DNA of 64,000 nucleotides from Cryoendolithus antarcticus (Eukaryota > Ascomycota > Dothideomycetes > Cladosporiales > Cladosporiaceae), in the NCBI GenBank assembly GCA_002077065.1, contig NAJO01000047.1, positions 269,974-333,973 of the forward strand, read 5' to 3'. Positions 45,533-56,621 of the stretch are shown here, one piece after another. Positions within the stretch are counted from its first letter, which is position 1. Every line of letters starts with the position of its first letter. The position numbers were made by a program, and so were the translations under genes. The notes below the pieces were generated by a model, which ran no database searches, was not told the origin of the DNA, and saw only the letters and a list, made by a program, of their open reading frames with translations.

Positions 45533-46048
45533 ATGCCGCAGCCATCTCGCGCACGCTCATCGATCGGCGGCAGCATGCGGAGGAGGTCCCAGTCCTGGAG
45601 GAGTGCACGCCACGACTTCCCCTTCGACAGACCGCATCACGATCGGCACAGCGATGGAAGCAGTGACGACGATGAGACCATCTTTCCCTTCGATGAGACC
45701 ATCTCGTTTGACGAGAGCTTCGTGGTTGCTGGGTTGGCACACAAGAGTCAAACGACGAATCCACATCGAGTGGTGGTGATGGAAACTGGTACCCACGCCG
45801 ATGCTACGTCGCCGTCACTAAGGTGCCTGGAGCCAGATAGCTCCGAAGATGACTCGGATTCAAGCTGTCCGACTTGGTTAGCAGCTGGCTCTGAAGTAAT
45901 GGATATCATGCTCGCCGTGTTTGCCAGTGAGTCGCTTTCCATTCTTCGACACCTACACTGCTTACAGTGTCCAGTGATCGTAGACGAGGTGCATTGGGTC
46001 GCTGCAGCCATCGTGCTCGTTAGTATGATTGGTATATCGATCTGGTAG
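45533..46048 (+). CDS. Hypothetical acidic tail-anchored protein
   Basis: Not recognised. 171 aa from ATG 45533. Seen: a basic Ser/Arg-rich start (SRARSSIGGSMRRRSQSWRS), acidic patches (SDGSSDDDETIFPFDETISF), a Cys pair HLHCLQCPV, and one hydrophobic segment at the very C-terminus (VHWVAAAIVLVSMIGISIW), as in tail-anchored proteins. A GTGAGT ... GTCCAG intron of 48 nt near 45927-45974 would also keep the frame and remove the Cys pair. Only 144 bp from the preceding stop. Confidence is limited by the lack of a family. Confidence 0.45.
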   Translation: MPQPSRARSSIGGSMRRRSQSWRSARHDFPFDRPHHDRHSDGSSDDDETIFPFDETISFDESFVVAGLAHKSQTTNPHRVVVMETGTHADATSPSLRCLEPDSSEDDSDSSCPTWLAAGSEVMDIMLAVFASESLSILRHLHCLQCPVIVDEVHWVAAAIVLVSMIGISIW

Positions 46049-46235
46049 AGGAATTCTGAGACGTGCCAAGTCTGGGTCTCAAGGAAGGTGCGACTTGGGC
46101 TTTGGTCACACAGCGCACGCCAGGGCTTTTCCAAATTCGACTTCGCGCCAACGTCAACATGTACTTCCCACAAGTGTATAAGCAGTTCCCCTCCTTCAAG
46201 GCAGCTTCACGCCTGTACCACAAGCCTCCTCCATC

Positions 46236-46853
46236 ATGAGTCGCCCAGGCCCACTATTCCCTTCTCTAGCCAGCACGACCCCCAGTCCTGCCCTCACACC
46301 AGGCGTTGCATGGAAGCATATTTTCCGCGAGTCAAGCTTGCGCTGCGAAGAAGCGATCGTCAAGTCACGAGCACAAAACGGCGGCATAGCTGACCGCGAC
46401 CTTGAGGTCTGCGAAAACGCCACCAAGATCCTACGTCAGCAGGAGATCGACAGCGTACTTGTCTATATTCCAACTCAAGTGCCCGCGAGTAAAGCGCGCG
46501 TGGCGAGCGGTGTCCGAGCGGCTCAGGCGACATATGAGGCAGTGCTGGAAAGGCGCCGGCAGGGAGCTGAGAGGGTGGAGCAGCAACGCGTTGCGGAGGA
46601 AAAGCGTGAAAGGGCGCAAGAGATCCAAAGAATTGTTGCGAGCATGATGGAGGAGAAGGTCAATCCGCAATTGCAGCAGCTTGTGGATGCGTGCGATCAG
46701 GCGCGCGCAGACGCCGAACGGGTCAGGGTGGAGAATGATAGTGTGATCAGCGAGAACTTGCTCCTCACGAGGGAGAACTCGCAGCTCAAGGACGACCTTC
46801 AATGTCTGGTTTGCGAGCATCAGCGATTGGCGGATGAGCATCGGCTTCTATAG
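46236..46853 (+). CDS. Hypothetical coiled-coil protein
   Basis: Not recognised. 205 aa, single exon, start in a CCATCATGAG context. Seen: a Pro/Ser-rich N-terminus (MSRPGPLFPSLASTTPSPAL), a helix with Cys, then from about 95 to the end nearly continuous heptad-like helix rich in Glu, Arg and Gln (AVLERRRQGAERVEQQRVAE, EEKVNPQLQQLVDACDQARA, LLTRENSQLKDDLQ). Likely a coiled-coil oligomer; no location signal. Confidence 0.5.
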   Translation: MSRPGPLFPSLASTTPSPALTPGVAWKHIFRESSLRCEEAIVKSRAQNGGIADRDLEVCENATKILRQQEIDSVLVYIPTQVPASKARVASGVRAAQATYEAVLERRRQGAERVEQQRVAEEKRERAQEIQRIVASMMEEKVNPQLQQLVDACDQARADAERVRVENDSVISENLLLTRENSQLKDDLQCLVCEHQRLADEHRLL

Positions 46854-48184
46854 CAGCAGCATTGGTACGGCGAGCAGCAACTTTCGGATTTGCAGCTTCA
46901 GCGGGAGATGGAGTGACTGTCTGCAAATAACCCCGCAGAAATGGGTAGCATTCGGAAGGGAGGGAAGTAAGGCGTAGGGAAAGCACTTGCAGTGCGTATG
47001 TATGTCGCAACATGCTGCTGTCTGCCGAATACTGACAGAAGACGTGGCAATCCACCATTGAAGCATGCATGACGGATGCGACACAGCTATTCGATGTGGC
47101 TTTCTCCGGTATTTGTCTCCTGTCGGATGCGTGTTAACGAGTGGAAGGGGGGTCACTATGAGCGCAGTCAATCGCCACATCGTCCTGGTCTACGGCCTAG
47201 TCAACGACAACATAGCCAATGGTCATCTTCATGATCTGTGAGACAGTTTTGTTTGACAATTTCGCCACCCCACAATCACATGCCTCGATCAGCGATGTTA
47301 GGAGTGCTGCATCTTGCGGCTGATCCCTTCGGAGTTAAACTGTCCAATTCGCGACGAAACGCCTCACCTCACAAGTTGCCCAGCACTTGACCACGCAGAG
47401 CTCCGTTACTCAGACCATCGGTGCCGCTTCCATCCCAGCTCATACTTGGCTCCCACAATGGCTGACTCGTTTACCACATAAAGCAGTCGCCTTTTCATCG
47501 GCATCTTTGCCGCCGTTCAGAAGGACCCACCGAAGTCTCGGCTCACTGATGTTGGACCTGAATTATGGGCATAGACTTTCCGAACTTACCCTCTACTCGC
47601 AAGGTACACATCACGAGCGTGATGGACGCCTCTATGCCTGACTGCAAAGGTGGCCTAAATGCTCCAAGCGGGCGTGGCTTGCAAAGTTGCAGCATTGGGA
47701 AAGCCGCACTTCTTCATGACTTTTGAGCTGTGTGTAACGAGCGTCGCTGCGTGTGAGGCGCTGTTGGCTGAGACAGAGAAGCTGCTGGGTGCTCCTGGAA
47801 AGTTGAGGTAGTTGTACTCACAAAGGAGAAGTGATGTACCACGGAATGAGGCTTATCTGATTGTCTAGGAGCAGCCCAAAGTAAGACAGGTATCGATCGC
47901 ACTTGCCTTTTGCACACATCTCCTCGCTGGTCTTCGATCTGCTTCCGGGAGAGGCCTTAGCGCCGTAAGTCGGATAAGTTGCTGATCTCGACGTCCCACT
48001 TAGCCAGCATCACTGCACATCCACCACAAGATCTTCGAACACGTCGTCGCAGCCAGTATGGACCACGTCACCCCTACACTTATCCGCCACGAATATACGA
48101 AGAGTCTACGTGCTCAGATCATGGGTACGAAAGCCGTGTCATCGAAACAATACGGCATCGAATCCTGACAGGTGTGCGGACAAC
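46854..48184. other. Gene-free stretch
   Basis: 1.3 kb, no supported gene. Open frames are short and mutually overlapping on both strands. Confidence 0.5.
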
Positions 48185-48490
48185 ATGACCGTTGTACTTC
48201 CCACCATCAGCGACCTCGCCCGCGGGTCGACCGATCCCCAAGATCACAAGAGCGTAGCAGAGATCCCGCGCCTACACATTGTGACCGCGCAGTTTGACGA
48301 CAAATACAAGGCCGGCGTGATGTATTTCTCGGAAAAGGAGAAGAAGATGGTGTGCGTGGTCACCTCAAATCCGTGCGACTCAACTTTCGCGGCGCTGAAG
48401 GAGGTTCTTGTATGCTCCAAGAAGTTGTTGAGCCTCCATCCGGTATGGGGCCGTGACAAGGAGCGGCTACTTCAACACATAGCCGATTAA
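48185..48490 (+). CDS. Small hypothetical protein
   Basis: Not recognised. 101 aa from ATG 48185 (CAACATGACC). Seen: AEIPRLHIVTAQFDDKYKAG, then VMYFSEKEKKMVCVVTSN and a helical basic C-terminus (LHPVWGRDKERLLQHIAD). Looks like a small alpha/beta domain. The AEIPxLxxVxA stretch is shared with the small protein at 55.2 kb. Single exon and short, so moderate doubt that it is a gene. Confidence 0.4.
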   Translation: MTVVLPTISDLARGSTDPQDHKSVAEIPRLHIVTAQFDDKYKAGVMYFSEKEKKMVCVVTSNPCDSTFAALKEVLVCSKKLLSLHPVWGRDKERLLQHIAD

Positions 48491-50015
48491 GGCTATGGTA
48501 CAGCGCATTGAGACGCATCGAGGAGGGCGGCACTGGCATTTTGAATAAGATATCTGGTTCGGAGACTCGAAAGCAGTGAGCCATGTCAGCCAGAGCCGAA
48601 GCGCAATGTTGGCTTACCACAATCCGAAAGTCTGAATCGAGAGATGGGAGCAATCATGGCGTTCCTGCCTCAGACGAGGCATTGCTCATGTCCATGGGAC
48701 ATGGAAGGGTGTCTGTACATGCAAGCTTGTTGCAAAGGATCAGTGTAGCATTTGCAACTCGGGAACTCTCAGCACATAAAGTGCCAGTCGTGCCTCCCTT
48801 CGACGTGAGCTATGTTACACCTAAGCCGGCCAACACATCAGCTACTCTGCTGATATCTCTACCACTGCCCACCATCACGTCTACAAGTCATACACAGAGG
48901 GAAGCCTACCAAGTGTATCCGAAGAAGCTGAATTGGAAGCCAACATGAACCGCGCCGCAGAACACGTCAGCAACTGTGTCGAAGTGGAGGCCCTTGGCGC
49001 CCGAATCAGCAGTGAGCCATCCTCAAGACTATGCCGAAAATTGGCTGACGTCGAATCTAGCCAACATCGCCGTACTATACCAAGTTTCGATGACAATGCC
49101 GAACTTCGATCCGAGGCCGTTTGCCCACGTATCAGCGCGCCTGGGAGGTTCCGCCACTCCAGCATTCCATATTCTGACGCCGAGTTAAGATGGACGACAT
49201 CACGCGGCTGCCGTATATTACGAGCCGCGCGAAGATCGCTTGAAGTGTCTGATGAGCTCGTCTGGGGTACACGATACAACCTTTGCAGCGATGGCCAATC
49301 TAGTGAGGGCCACAGACAAGGCAGTGGGCCGCTTCTGCACTGGCTCATTCTATGTTGGTTACGGCCAGCTCGGTGAAAGGTGGGCTACGCAGTGAATGGC
49401 GCCCAGGCGCTTCAAGCATGGGTTTGGAGTTGGAGACCAGCCTTGAATGAAGCATGCGAAAACATGGTGCAGGGGGATGTACAGCAGGCAGCAGAGCAGC
49501 TCTGAGCTTGTCTGGCATCGCCGTTACTTGAGACCGGTAGCGCTATGGTTAGGGACGGTTTCGGAGGCTGAAGCAGTGGAATTCGATCTGCTGCCGATCA
49601 GACTTGGAGCTGATCAAAGCTGTGCAGTCTGTCTTGCACAGCAGCGGCACGGCCCGCAGCCGGCGGCCGATAGACTTCGGTACTCCGCATGGCTGGTATC
49701 GTCACCCGGTCACCTTATCCACGTCAACCCAGCTAGAGGCGCAGTGTGATGGCTCTCACTGACTCACGAACTGTACACCTGCGCATCTAATCCTACTCTC
49801 GCACTCTCCCCTCTCACATCATCGCACATCCTCATTCATATACTGCTGTCGACTGCCTCTGCACTGCCGCCTGAGACATCATTACACCGAGCTCGCTGCA
49901 TCCGGCGTCTACATCCGACTCGACGAGCTTCACTTGAGCTGTGAGCGAGCATACACTGCAGCACTGAGTAGCCGACTGCGGCACACTCAGAGGGAGCCTT
50001 GGGCTCTCTAACACT
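48491..50015. other. Gene-poor stretch
   Basis: 1.5 kb. A frame of about 145 codons around 48945-49376 has no recognisable features. The last part is the promoter and leader of the PNS1-like gene, CT-rich around 49.78-49.85 kb. Confidence 0.45.
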
Positions 50016-52286
50016 ATGTTCTCCGAATGTATGTCATCCTCGCACTTCCCAGGCAACACCACTCATCACTCCGCCATGATCGCGTGACTAATCTCAGCCA
50101 TAGATGCCTCCCGCTTCCTCCAGCAATCCAACGCACATCTCTCCTTCTCACAGCAAGGCGATCGATCCAGTCGCTCGCGACAACCTTTGGACCGTCGACG
50201 ACTAGAGTCCAACTCCCGCTATGTGCAACGACCCGGCATGCCAAACCCTCATCAGCAGCAACAGCAGGCATCCTCACAATCGCGCTTTCCCTTTGCCGGA
50301 CGACTATCGCGACAAGATCCGCAAGCGCCGCTATTCTACTCCGCACACGGCGACTTCGAAGAGGAGGACGAGGGAGATGAGCACGAGAGGGAGGTGGAGG
50401 ACATGTACGCGCTTCAGAGGAGTCGACAGCACTTTGGTCGCAGCCACATGACGGAGAGCTCGGAGATGGAGGATGACACTGTGGAGAGGCTGGAGCGACA
50501 GCCGGAAGGCCAGGACCATGATAGAGAGCGGAGCGCGCCGAGAGGGAGGACGCGGACGTCCAAGGAGCTGCCACCCCGAGATCCTGGAAGTGCGCCTGGG
50601 TCAGAGGCAAGTACAAAAGGGAAAGGCAGGCTGGTCGATGTGGATCTGGAGAGCACAATGACGGGTGATGTGCCGGAGTCGATCGCCAATCTCTCGCCGA
50701 TCAGTGATCTGGACGATCGACCAGCGCCAATACAGACGTTGCGATCGCAAAAGCAAGAGACACAGTACAGCGCCTTCATGCCACGAGAAACGGACGAGGA
50801 AGCTCTGCTTGGTATGCCCAGGCCGCAATCGCCAGATCGAGAAAGCGTGCCTCCGACGGTGATACTACCAGCACTAGAGCCGCCGAAGCACGATGCATTC
50901 TGGGCGACGCTATGGCAGATCTCACTATTCGCTATGTTTGGAGCGTTCGTCCTGACGTGGTTCCATACCTCAACCCCCTCGTCGAAGAAGCCGCTTGGAG
51001 ACTCCATCTATAGCGCTTTACGAGGCAGCACCAGCATGCTGCTGTGGGACACAATGATTGCGGTGATCGTCGCATGTGTCTGGCTGTCGCTTCTACGACA
51101 CTACGTGCGACCGCTAGTATATACTCTGATCGTGGCAGTGCCAACGGTGTTGATCGCATTCGCTCTGTACCCACTGATCAGCAGCTTCAAGGGCGAGTGG
51201 CACGGCGCGAGCATACAAGACAAAGCCATGCGATGGCTGTCACTCATACCGGCTATGCTCGCGATCTTCTGGATCATGTCCGTCGTCAAGTCGCGGCACA
51301 GCCTTGCGAAGTCGATCTCGATACTCGAGTTTAGCACACGCATCTTGACCGCATCGCCCTGGCTGGTCGTCCTCGGCTTCGGCACGCTCGCAGCGACAGT
51401 CACATGCACCTGGATCTGGATGCTGATGTTCGAGCGCATCTTCCTCAACGGTACGCTAGTAGGCGCACGCAAGTTCCTGCTCGACGCCAACGCTTGGTGG
51501 CTCGGCGCCTTCTTCGCCCTACAGTACCTCTGGACCCTAGGTATCATCTCGGGCATCCAGCGCGCAACAACAGCAGCAACAGTCAGCCAGTGGTACTTCC
51601 ACCGCTACGCCCCTGCGCAACCCACAAGCGAGGCAGTGGTGAAAGCCTCCTTCCTGCACGCTACTGGCGCATTACTTGGCACAATCTGCCTCTCAACCCT
51701 CCTCTCCCTCCTCGTGCGTTTACCCCTCATAATCCTCCCCGGCCGCCTCTCAGGACTCTTGAACATGTGTTTCTACGCGCTCATACCGACATCTCTCGCT
51801 ACCCTCACCAACCCTTTGACTCTCACCTACGCCGCGATCCACTCGCAACCCCTCTCCATCTCCGCGCGGAACATGAGCACGCTCAACTTCGTCTCTCGCA
51901 CAAACCCCTCAAACACGCTCTCCTCCTCTTCCTTCAGCCCAGTCGGCTCCCCAGACTCTCCCCTGCTACCCTACCGCCTCGCCAAGCTCCTCCTGCAAGC
52001 CACGCGCTGGCTGGTCAGCGTTGCGCTCGCCTTCGGCGGCTGGGTCCGCACAGCGCATAACCTCAAAATTGCCACCGAATCTGGCGCCGGCCTTAAAGGG
52101 AGTCTGTATGCCTACATCGTCGCGCTTATTGCGGGGACTATCGGCTTTGCGGTTCTGGGCGCTGTGGAGAATGTGGTTGGGGCGACGCTTGATGCGGGGG
52201 TGGTGTGTTGGGCTAGTGAGACTGCGGGGGGGAGAGGGGAGGCGAGGTATTGTAGGGAGGCGGGGGAGATGTTTGGAGGGGAGTGA
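50016..52286 (+). CDS. PNS1: PNS1/CTL-type choline transporter-like membrane protein
   Basis: Plasma-membrane protein of the choline transporter-like (SLC44) family. Model: exons 50016-50028 and 50104-52286; 731 aa. The 13-nt first exon (MFSE plus one base) joins to YASRFLQQSNAHLSF, giving the typical fungal start; without it the frame has no ATG before 50238. Splice signals are GTATGT, GTGACTAATC and CCATAG. Seen: a hydrophilic, acidic N-terminal third (EEEDEGDEHEREVEDMYAL), then about ten hydrophobic segments from residue about 270 (LWQISLFAMFGAFVLTWFHT, MLLWDTMIAVIVACVWLSLL, AFFALQYLWTLGIISGIQRA and TAATVSQWYFHR), the last being the CTL-family signature region. The C-terminus has Gly-rich membrane segments and the CWASE-type end. 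Yeast PNS1 deletion has little effect on choline uptake, so the substrate is open. Confidence 0.9.
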
Positions 52287-52666
52287 TGACGGAACTGCAG
52301 AGGGTCTGGTGGTGGGTTCAGAGATATGACGGATGCTGGCGACAGCGGGGAGAAATGGGATCACGGTCATTGGGTAGCGGCTTTGGAAGATTATGGATGT
52401 ACATTTTATTGTAAGAATGCATGCTTCGTAACCCTGCACTTTGATATCGCGCATGCTGGCAATGGTTACCTTCTCACGTGCACACAATACGTGAAGACTG
52501 CAGCAGTATTGCCATGCGTTTCTGTTTGAGCGCATGGATTCGAAAGTATTCCTTATGTACATATACGCAACATGTTTCATATGCGCGCCTAGAGTTGTCC
52601 CTCCGTGTTGTCCATGCATCGCAATCGCCACTCTCCACTGCACAACCAGTTCGACCCGGACTCCTC

Positions 52667-53628
52667 TCAAGGCGCATTGATCTTCTTATCCTTCGCCTCC
52701 TCCACCTTCTTCCCGTGCTCCAGATCCAGCTTCTTCTCCGTCTTGCTGCCCTTGCCCTCGCTGTGCCCATTGCCATCCGCCTTCTTCCCCGCCCCGTTCT
52801 TCTTGTGCTCCTTCTCCCTCTCCTGATTGACCGCAGTCTCCCTCTCCTTAATCCGCTCCTCCTCCGCCTCAACCATATCCCTCCATTGATCCTCGCCGGC
52901 ATACCGCTCGTGGTGAATTTTCTTCTCAATGACGTGTTTATGCGTCGGATCATTCGGGTCTAGAATCTTGACTGTTTCCCACCGCCCTTTGCCTCGCGCT
53001 GAGTCTGAGCCCTCCAATGCGAGTGAGGCGATTACAACGGCCATCGTGAGGCCTTGCGCGTACACACGAGCTTGCACGAGTTTTTGCTGGCCTGTGAGGT
53101 AGGGACTACGGCCGACTATGCCGAGAGCTGTGGCCATAGACGCGACCCAGGAGCCGAAGACTATGGAGTATTTGTTGTCTTCTGCCCATTGGACTGTCCG
53201 CTCTTGGGCAGACTTTTGCGAGTTCAGCTGGTCTTGGAGGGATTTGGATTCATCTTCGTAGCGGGATTCGGGGTGGCGGGATTGTTCGTAGTAGCGGGAG
53301 TACTTGTCGGCGGAGATGATGGCTGTCCTGAATGTCAACAAGGCGCCCCAGTAGCAGGCTGCTCACTGGATCAAGTCATACCTGCGAATGTGCCTGACGA
53401 GACGACGAGGAAGGTGCGGAAGGGTAGGGTGAGGCCGCGGAAGAATGGGTAGCGGGCTGATGCTGCTGCTACTGCGCCGGTGCCGACGAGCACGCCCGCA
53501 ACACCACCGCCGATTCCACCTTTGAGCGTTGCACTGCGCTGTCGTTAGTGGGATGTATGGTCCCTTACGGATTGCTCGCGTGCGTACTTGTAATGCGCCT
53601 TCTCTTCCTCGGGCGTGAGGATCTTCAT
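52667..53628 (-). CDS. RCF2: Respiratory supercomplex factor 2 homologue (HIG1 domain)
   Basis: Mitochondrial inner-membrane protein that joins cytochrome c oxidase to III-IV supercomplexes. Model on the minus strand: 53628-53588, 53533-53382, 53322-52667; 282 aa. The first exon gives MKILTPEEEKAHY and splicing yields NATLKGGIGGGVAGVLVGTG, the conserved Rcf2 start. Seen: two hydrophobic segments in the N-terminal half (GVAGVLVGTGAVAAASARYP, TFLVVSSGTFAAII), then the HIG1 part with NKYSIVFGSWVASMATALGI and QQKLVQARVYAQGLTMAVVI. A long, highly charged tail (KEHKKNGAGKKADGNGHSEG) extends beyond the yeast protein. For intron 2 the GGACAG acceptor, not the CAG five bases earlier, keeps the frame. 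Head to head with Rrp36, starts 288 bp apart. Confidence 0.9.
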
Positions 53629-53916
53629 AATTGTGATACAGCAATACGATGGTGGCCTTCAGAAAGTCCGCCGTGAAGCAATGATACGAGATCGCAGTCA
53701 GCGGAAGGTACAAGGCCAAATGACGATTACCGCGATAGCTCCACCTCGTCCGCGAAGCTCTTCCAACCAGCGAAGCGTCTTCAATGCGAGCCGCTTACAT
53801 CACTTTGCTGTCATGGCTCCACTGCGGACCAGCCCGGCGCATACAGTGCCGCGCCACGTGCGAGCCGGGGGGAGCTAACTTTGAGAAATTACGAGACAAC
53901 TGATTCTAGTGTTCTG

Positions 53917-54927
53917 ATGGTCCCATCAGGCAAGATGGCGCCAAGTAGAGTGTTGCTGACCCGGAACGTGCGGCCGATTGATGTTCGGGAGGACGAGGAG
54001 ACTGGCAGCCTAGACGGCGACTCAGTGGACGGCGTTGCGCTGAGTCAGGATGGCGGAGATCTGTCAGATGGGAGCGATGACAACGAGGCTGACGGTGGTG
54101 TGAGCGAGGAGAGAAGTGACACAGAGGTACAGCTTGGGAGTGTCTCGTTTGGAGCGTTGAAGCAGGCACAGGACAGTCTCGCGAGGAAGCGGAAGCGCGG
54201 GAGCGATGAGACGGATGAGCAGAATGGGAAGCTGGCAGTGCTGAGAGCAAGGCTAAGGGAGCTGAGGGAGAAGAAGGGGCTTGCTGTGAAGGCAAGCGAG
54301 AGTAAGATCCGGGTCAAGGGTACTGACGTTGGGGACGATGGGCTGGACGACAATTCCCAATCCGACTCTGCGCCCTCTGAAGTAGACGCTCCCACAGCCC
54401 GCTCGAAGCATGCACCCATGGCCCAATCCTCCAAACATCAAGTCACTCGCAAACGTCAAGTCATCGATCTCCCCAACCGCAGACTACGAGACCCTCGCTT
54501 CGATGCCCTGAATGCACATGCTCAACACCCGGGCGACAACACTGAAAAAGCCTACTCCTTCCTCCGCGACTACCAAACCTCCGAAATAGCCGATCTCAAA
54601 GCCGTGCTCAAAAGCACCGCCGACCCCGATGCCAAGGACAAACTCAAAACCACCATCGGCGCCATGGAGAATCGCCTGCGTAGTAAAGCTGCCAAGGAGC
54701 GCGAGCAAGAGGTCATCAGACAGCATCGCAGAGAGGAGAAGACGAAGGTCGAGCAGGGCAAGACGCCGTACTATTTGAAGCGGGCGGAGCTCAAGGAGAG
54801 GGTGCAAGTTAAGAGGTTTGAGGGTATGAAGGGCAAGGAGAGGGAGAAGGTTGTGGAGAAGAAGAGGAAGAGGGAGGATCAGAGGGAGAAGAGGCGGATG
54901 CCGAGGGCGAGGAGGGTCGATGTATAA
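53917..54927 (+). CDS. RRP36: rRNA biogenesis protein Rrp36
   Basis: Nucleolar protein of the SSU processome needed for early cleavages of the 35S pre-rRNA. 336 aa from ATG 53917; ATG 53935 (MAPSRVLLTRNVRP) is a good alternative start. Seen: an acidic N-terminal region (EDEETGSLDGDSVDGVALSQ), a Lys/Arg-rich helix, and the defining C-terminal domain RRLRDPRFDALNAHAQHPGD, YSFLRDYQTSEIADLKAVLK, then EREQEVIRQHRREEKTKVEQ, GKTPYYLKRAELKERVQVKR and FEGMKGKEREKVVEKKRKRE. The RDPRF ... FLxxYxxxEI ... GKxPYYLKxxE series is specific to Rrp36. The basic end is a nuclear/nucleolar signal. Confidence 0.93.
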   Translation: MVPSGKMAPSRVLLTRNVRPIDVREDEETGSLDGDSVDGVALSQDGGDLSDGSDDNEADGGVSEERSDTEVQLGSVSFGALKQAQDSLARKRKRGSDETDEQNGKLAVLRARLRELREKKGLAVKASESKIRVKGTDVGDDGLDDNSQSDSAPSEVDAPTARSKHAPMAQSSKHQVTRKRQVIDLPNRRLRDPRFDALNAHAQHPGDNTEKAYSFLRDYQTSEIADLKAVLKSTADPDAKDKLKTTIGAMENRLRSKAAKEREQEVIRQHRREEKTKVEQGKTPYYLKRAELKERVQVKRFEGMKGKEREKVVEKKRKREDQREKRRMPRARRVDV

Positions 54928-55167
54928 GCATGCGACCGGGCCATCTACACTACCATACCGGAAGCCACGATCCAGATGTCCGCAATCAGGGAAGGAGCGG
55001 CCCTGCACGCTGCGCACATGCCTTCAGAATGTAGCAAGCTCACATTGCGACGTTCACTCACTCGACTTGGCTCACTTTGAAAATACTGCTACATCCAGCT
55101 ACCTACCTTGCCCGACCTTGCTGCTATCATCACACGTTTTCATCCTCGAAACACCAAGAATTTTGTG

Positions 55168-55398
55168 ATGGCCGCACGACCAAGTCCAGAACAACAGCAG
55201 ACCATGCGCGATCGCATCCTCAATCTGGCCACCCGCTTTGCGGAAATCCCGCATCTTGACGTGGTGGAAGCAGTGGTCGGTGGTGTGACACGCAAGTACA
55301 TATATTTGGGCTGCGCCGCTGGGGACAGCTCGGTGAAGAGTAATAAAGACAAATGGTACGGCTTAGTGAAGCTAGCTCCGAGAGAGGCTTTTCTATGA
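55168..55398 (+). CDS. Small hypothetical protein
   Basis: Not recognised. 76 aa from ATG 55168 (TGTGATGGCC). Seen: an N-terminal helix (SPEQQQTMRDRILNLATRFA), then EIPHLDVVEAVVGGVTRKYI and YLGCAAGD. The AEIPxLxxVxA stretch recurs in the 101-aa protein at 48.2 kb. It ends at the edge of a TpA-rich stretch, so the true 3' part may have been lost. Confidence 0.4.
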   Translation: MAARPSPEQQQTMRDRILNLATRFAEIPHLDVVEAVVGGVTRKYIYLGCAAGDSSVKSNKDKWYGLVKLAPREAFL

Positions 55399-55712
55399 AC
55401 AGGTACCAGATGAAGACAATGCAAAATAGGTCCCTTAGACCGAGCATAGGACAATTTCCTAATGACTTTAGTTAGGTCCATAGAGATATGGACCTTTCGT
55501 TCTAGGGATGCGGCAGTGCGATCAAAACTTCTAGCGAGCTCGCACGCTATCCTACGCTTCTACGCGTCTACGGTTCTATCGCTGCGAATACGTAGAATAA
55601 GTGGATAGCCGATATCTAGACCGTTCGGACTAGCGAGCTATTGGTAGCAGCCACAGATTCTAAAGGCGGAAATACAAGTCAAAAGCTGCTTCCGAAGGGG
55701 GTCGCGAGGGAG
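55399..55712. other. Non-coding TpA-rich stretch
   Basis: Rich in CTA/TAG triplets (for example CTTCTACGCGTCTACGGTTC). It resembles mild RIP damage of repeat DNA but CpA and TpG are not fully depleted. No gene. Confidence 0.35.
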
Positions 55713-56621
55713 ATGAGCCAACTTGGGACCTTGGACGCCTTCCTTGCAGAAAATTGCGCCGGGGTGCCACTGCTGTCACTTCCACGGACTACCACTGCGC
55801 AGCACACCACACAGATACAGGCATCTCAGTCACCAGACGCTGCAAATGCGGACACTCGGCGTAACGTGCCGACAAAGCTGTCTTTGGCCTCCTCGGAGCT
55901 TCCACGCTCTTCAGATGTGCGCGCGACACGGAAGCGGCAAATATCTGAGAACCGAGACACCGTCTACGCCGACAATGACTCTCGAAACACCCGCATCACT
56001 CCGGAAACATTGCCGCATCGTGGCCACGAACCAGCGGTCAAGCATGAAAAGCTGAGCGTTGCCATTCAGGGGTGTAGCGGCGATCGCCCGAACCCCATAG
56101 CACTGGACAGCGACGTCGGCGAGATATGGGATTCTTTCCGCCACGGCACTTGGCAAGGCAACCCGAACAATGATCGCGAGCTTCAGAAAGTCATCACAGA
56201 CTACAGTCGCAGCACCGGGAGCACCATGGTGGTGCCAGGTCTCGCCACGCTACGCATCGCGTGGCGGCAGCGTAGCCAGGGCCACAGGGTAGACGAGACC
56301 GCCGCGTGGATTCACTGGGAGCGGATGTGCATGCGGCGCTAGGCTGTTACGAGCGCCGCGAACCAAATGGGTGGGATCGCGAGCGGTTCGAAGCAGCAAC
56401 GCGTTAAGGTGGAGAAGCAGGACGTGGTCGATCTCACGGAAGATGACCGACTGACAATCGTGGGAGACAAGCTTTGTGATCCTGAAGTACAGGCCGTTAA
56501 AGACAGCGCGTATGAAGAGGTTCTCGGCATCGCAGTGGTAAGATGCCTAAGCGTTGTTGCGAGGCAGCATCACTGCGAAGATACAACGTTTTTGCGAGAC
56601 AGAGACTCGAGGGCAATCTGA
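55713..56621 (+). CDS. Hypothetical protein with SUMO-interaction-like motif; one in-frame TAG
   Basis: Not recognised. A first part of 209 codons from ATG 55713 (MSQLGTLDAFLAENCAG) ends in TAG at 56340-56342; the same frame goes on for 92 more codons to 56621, with its own ATG at 56367. First part: Ser/Thr/Arg-rich and probably disordered, then GEIWDSFRHGTWQGNPNNDR and LATLRIAWRQRSQGHRV. Second part: RVKVEKQDVVDLTEDD, which combines a PsiKxE sumoylation site (VKVE) with a classical SIM (VVDLT followed by acids). It could be two adjacent genes, one gene broken by TAG, or one gene with an intron I cannot see. Low confidence in structure. Confidence 0.4.

Noticed and set aside
48945..49376. Protein gene in the 48.5-50 kb interval
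   Set aside because: Open frame only; no recognisable motif, and an overlapping frame of equal quality exists.
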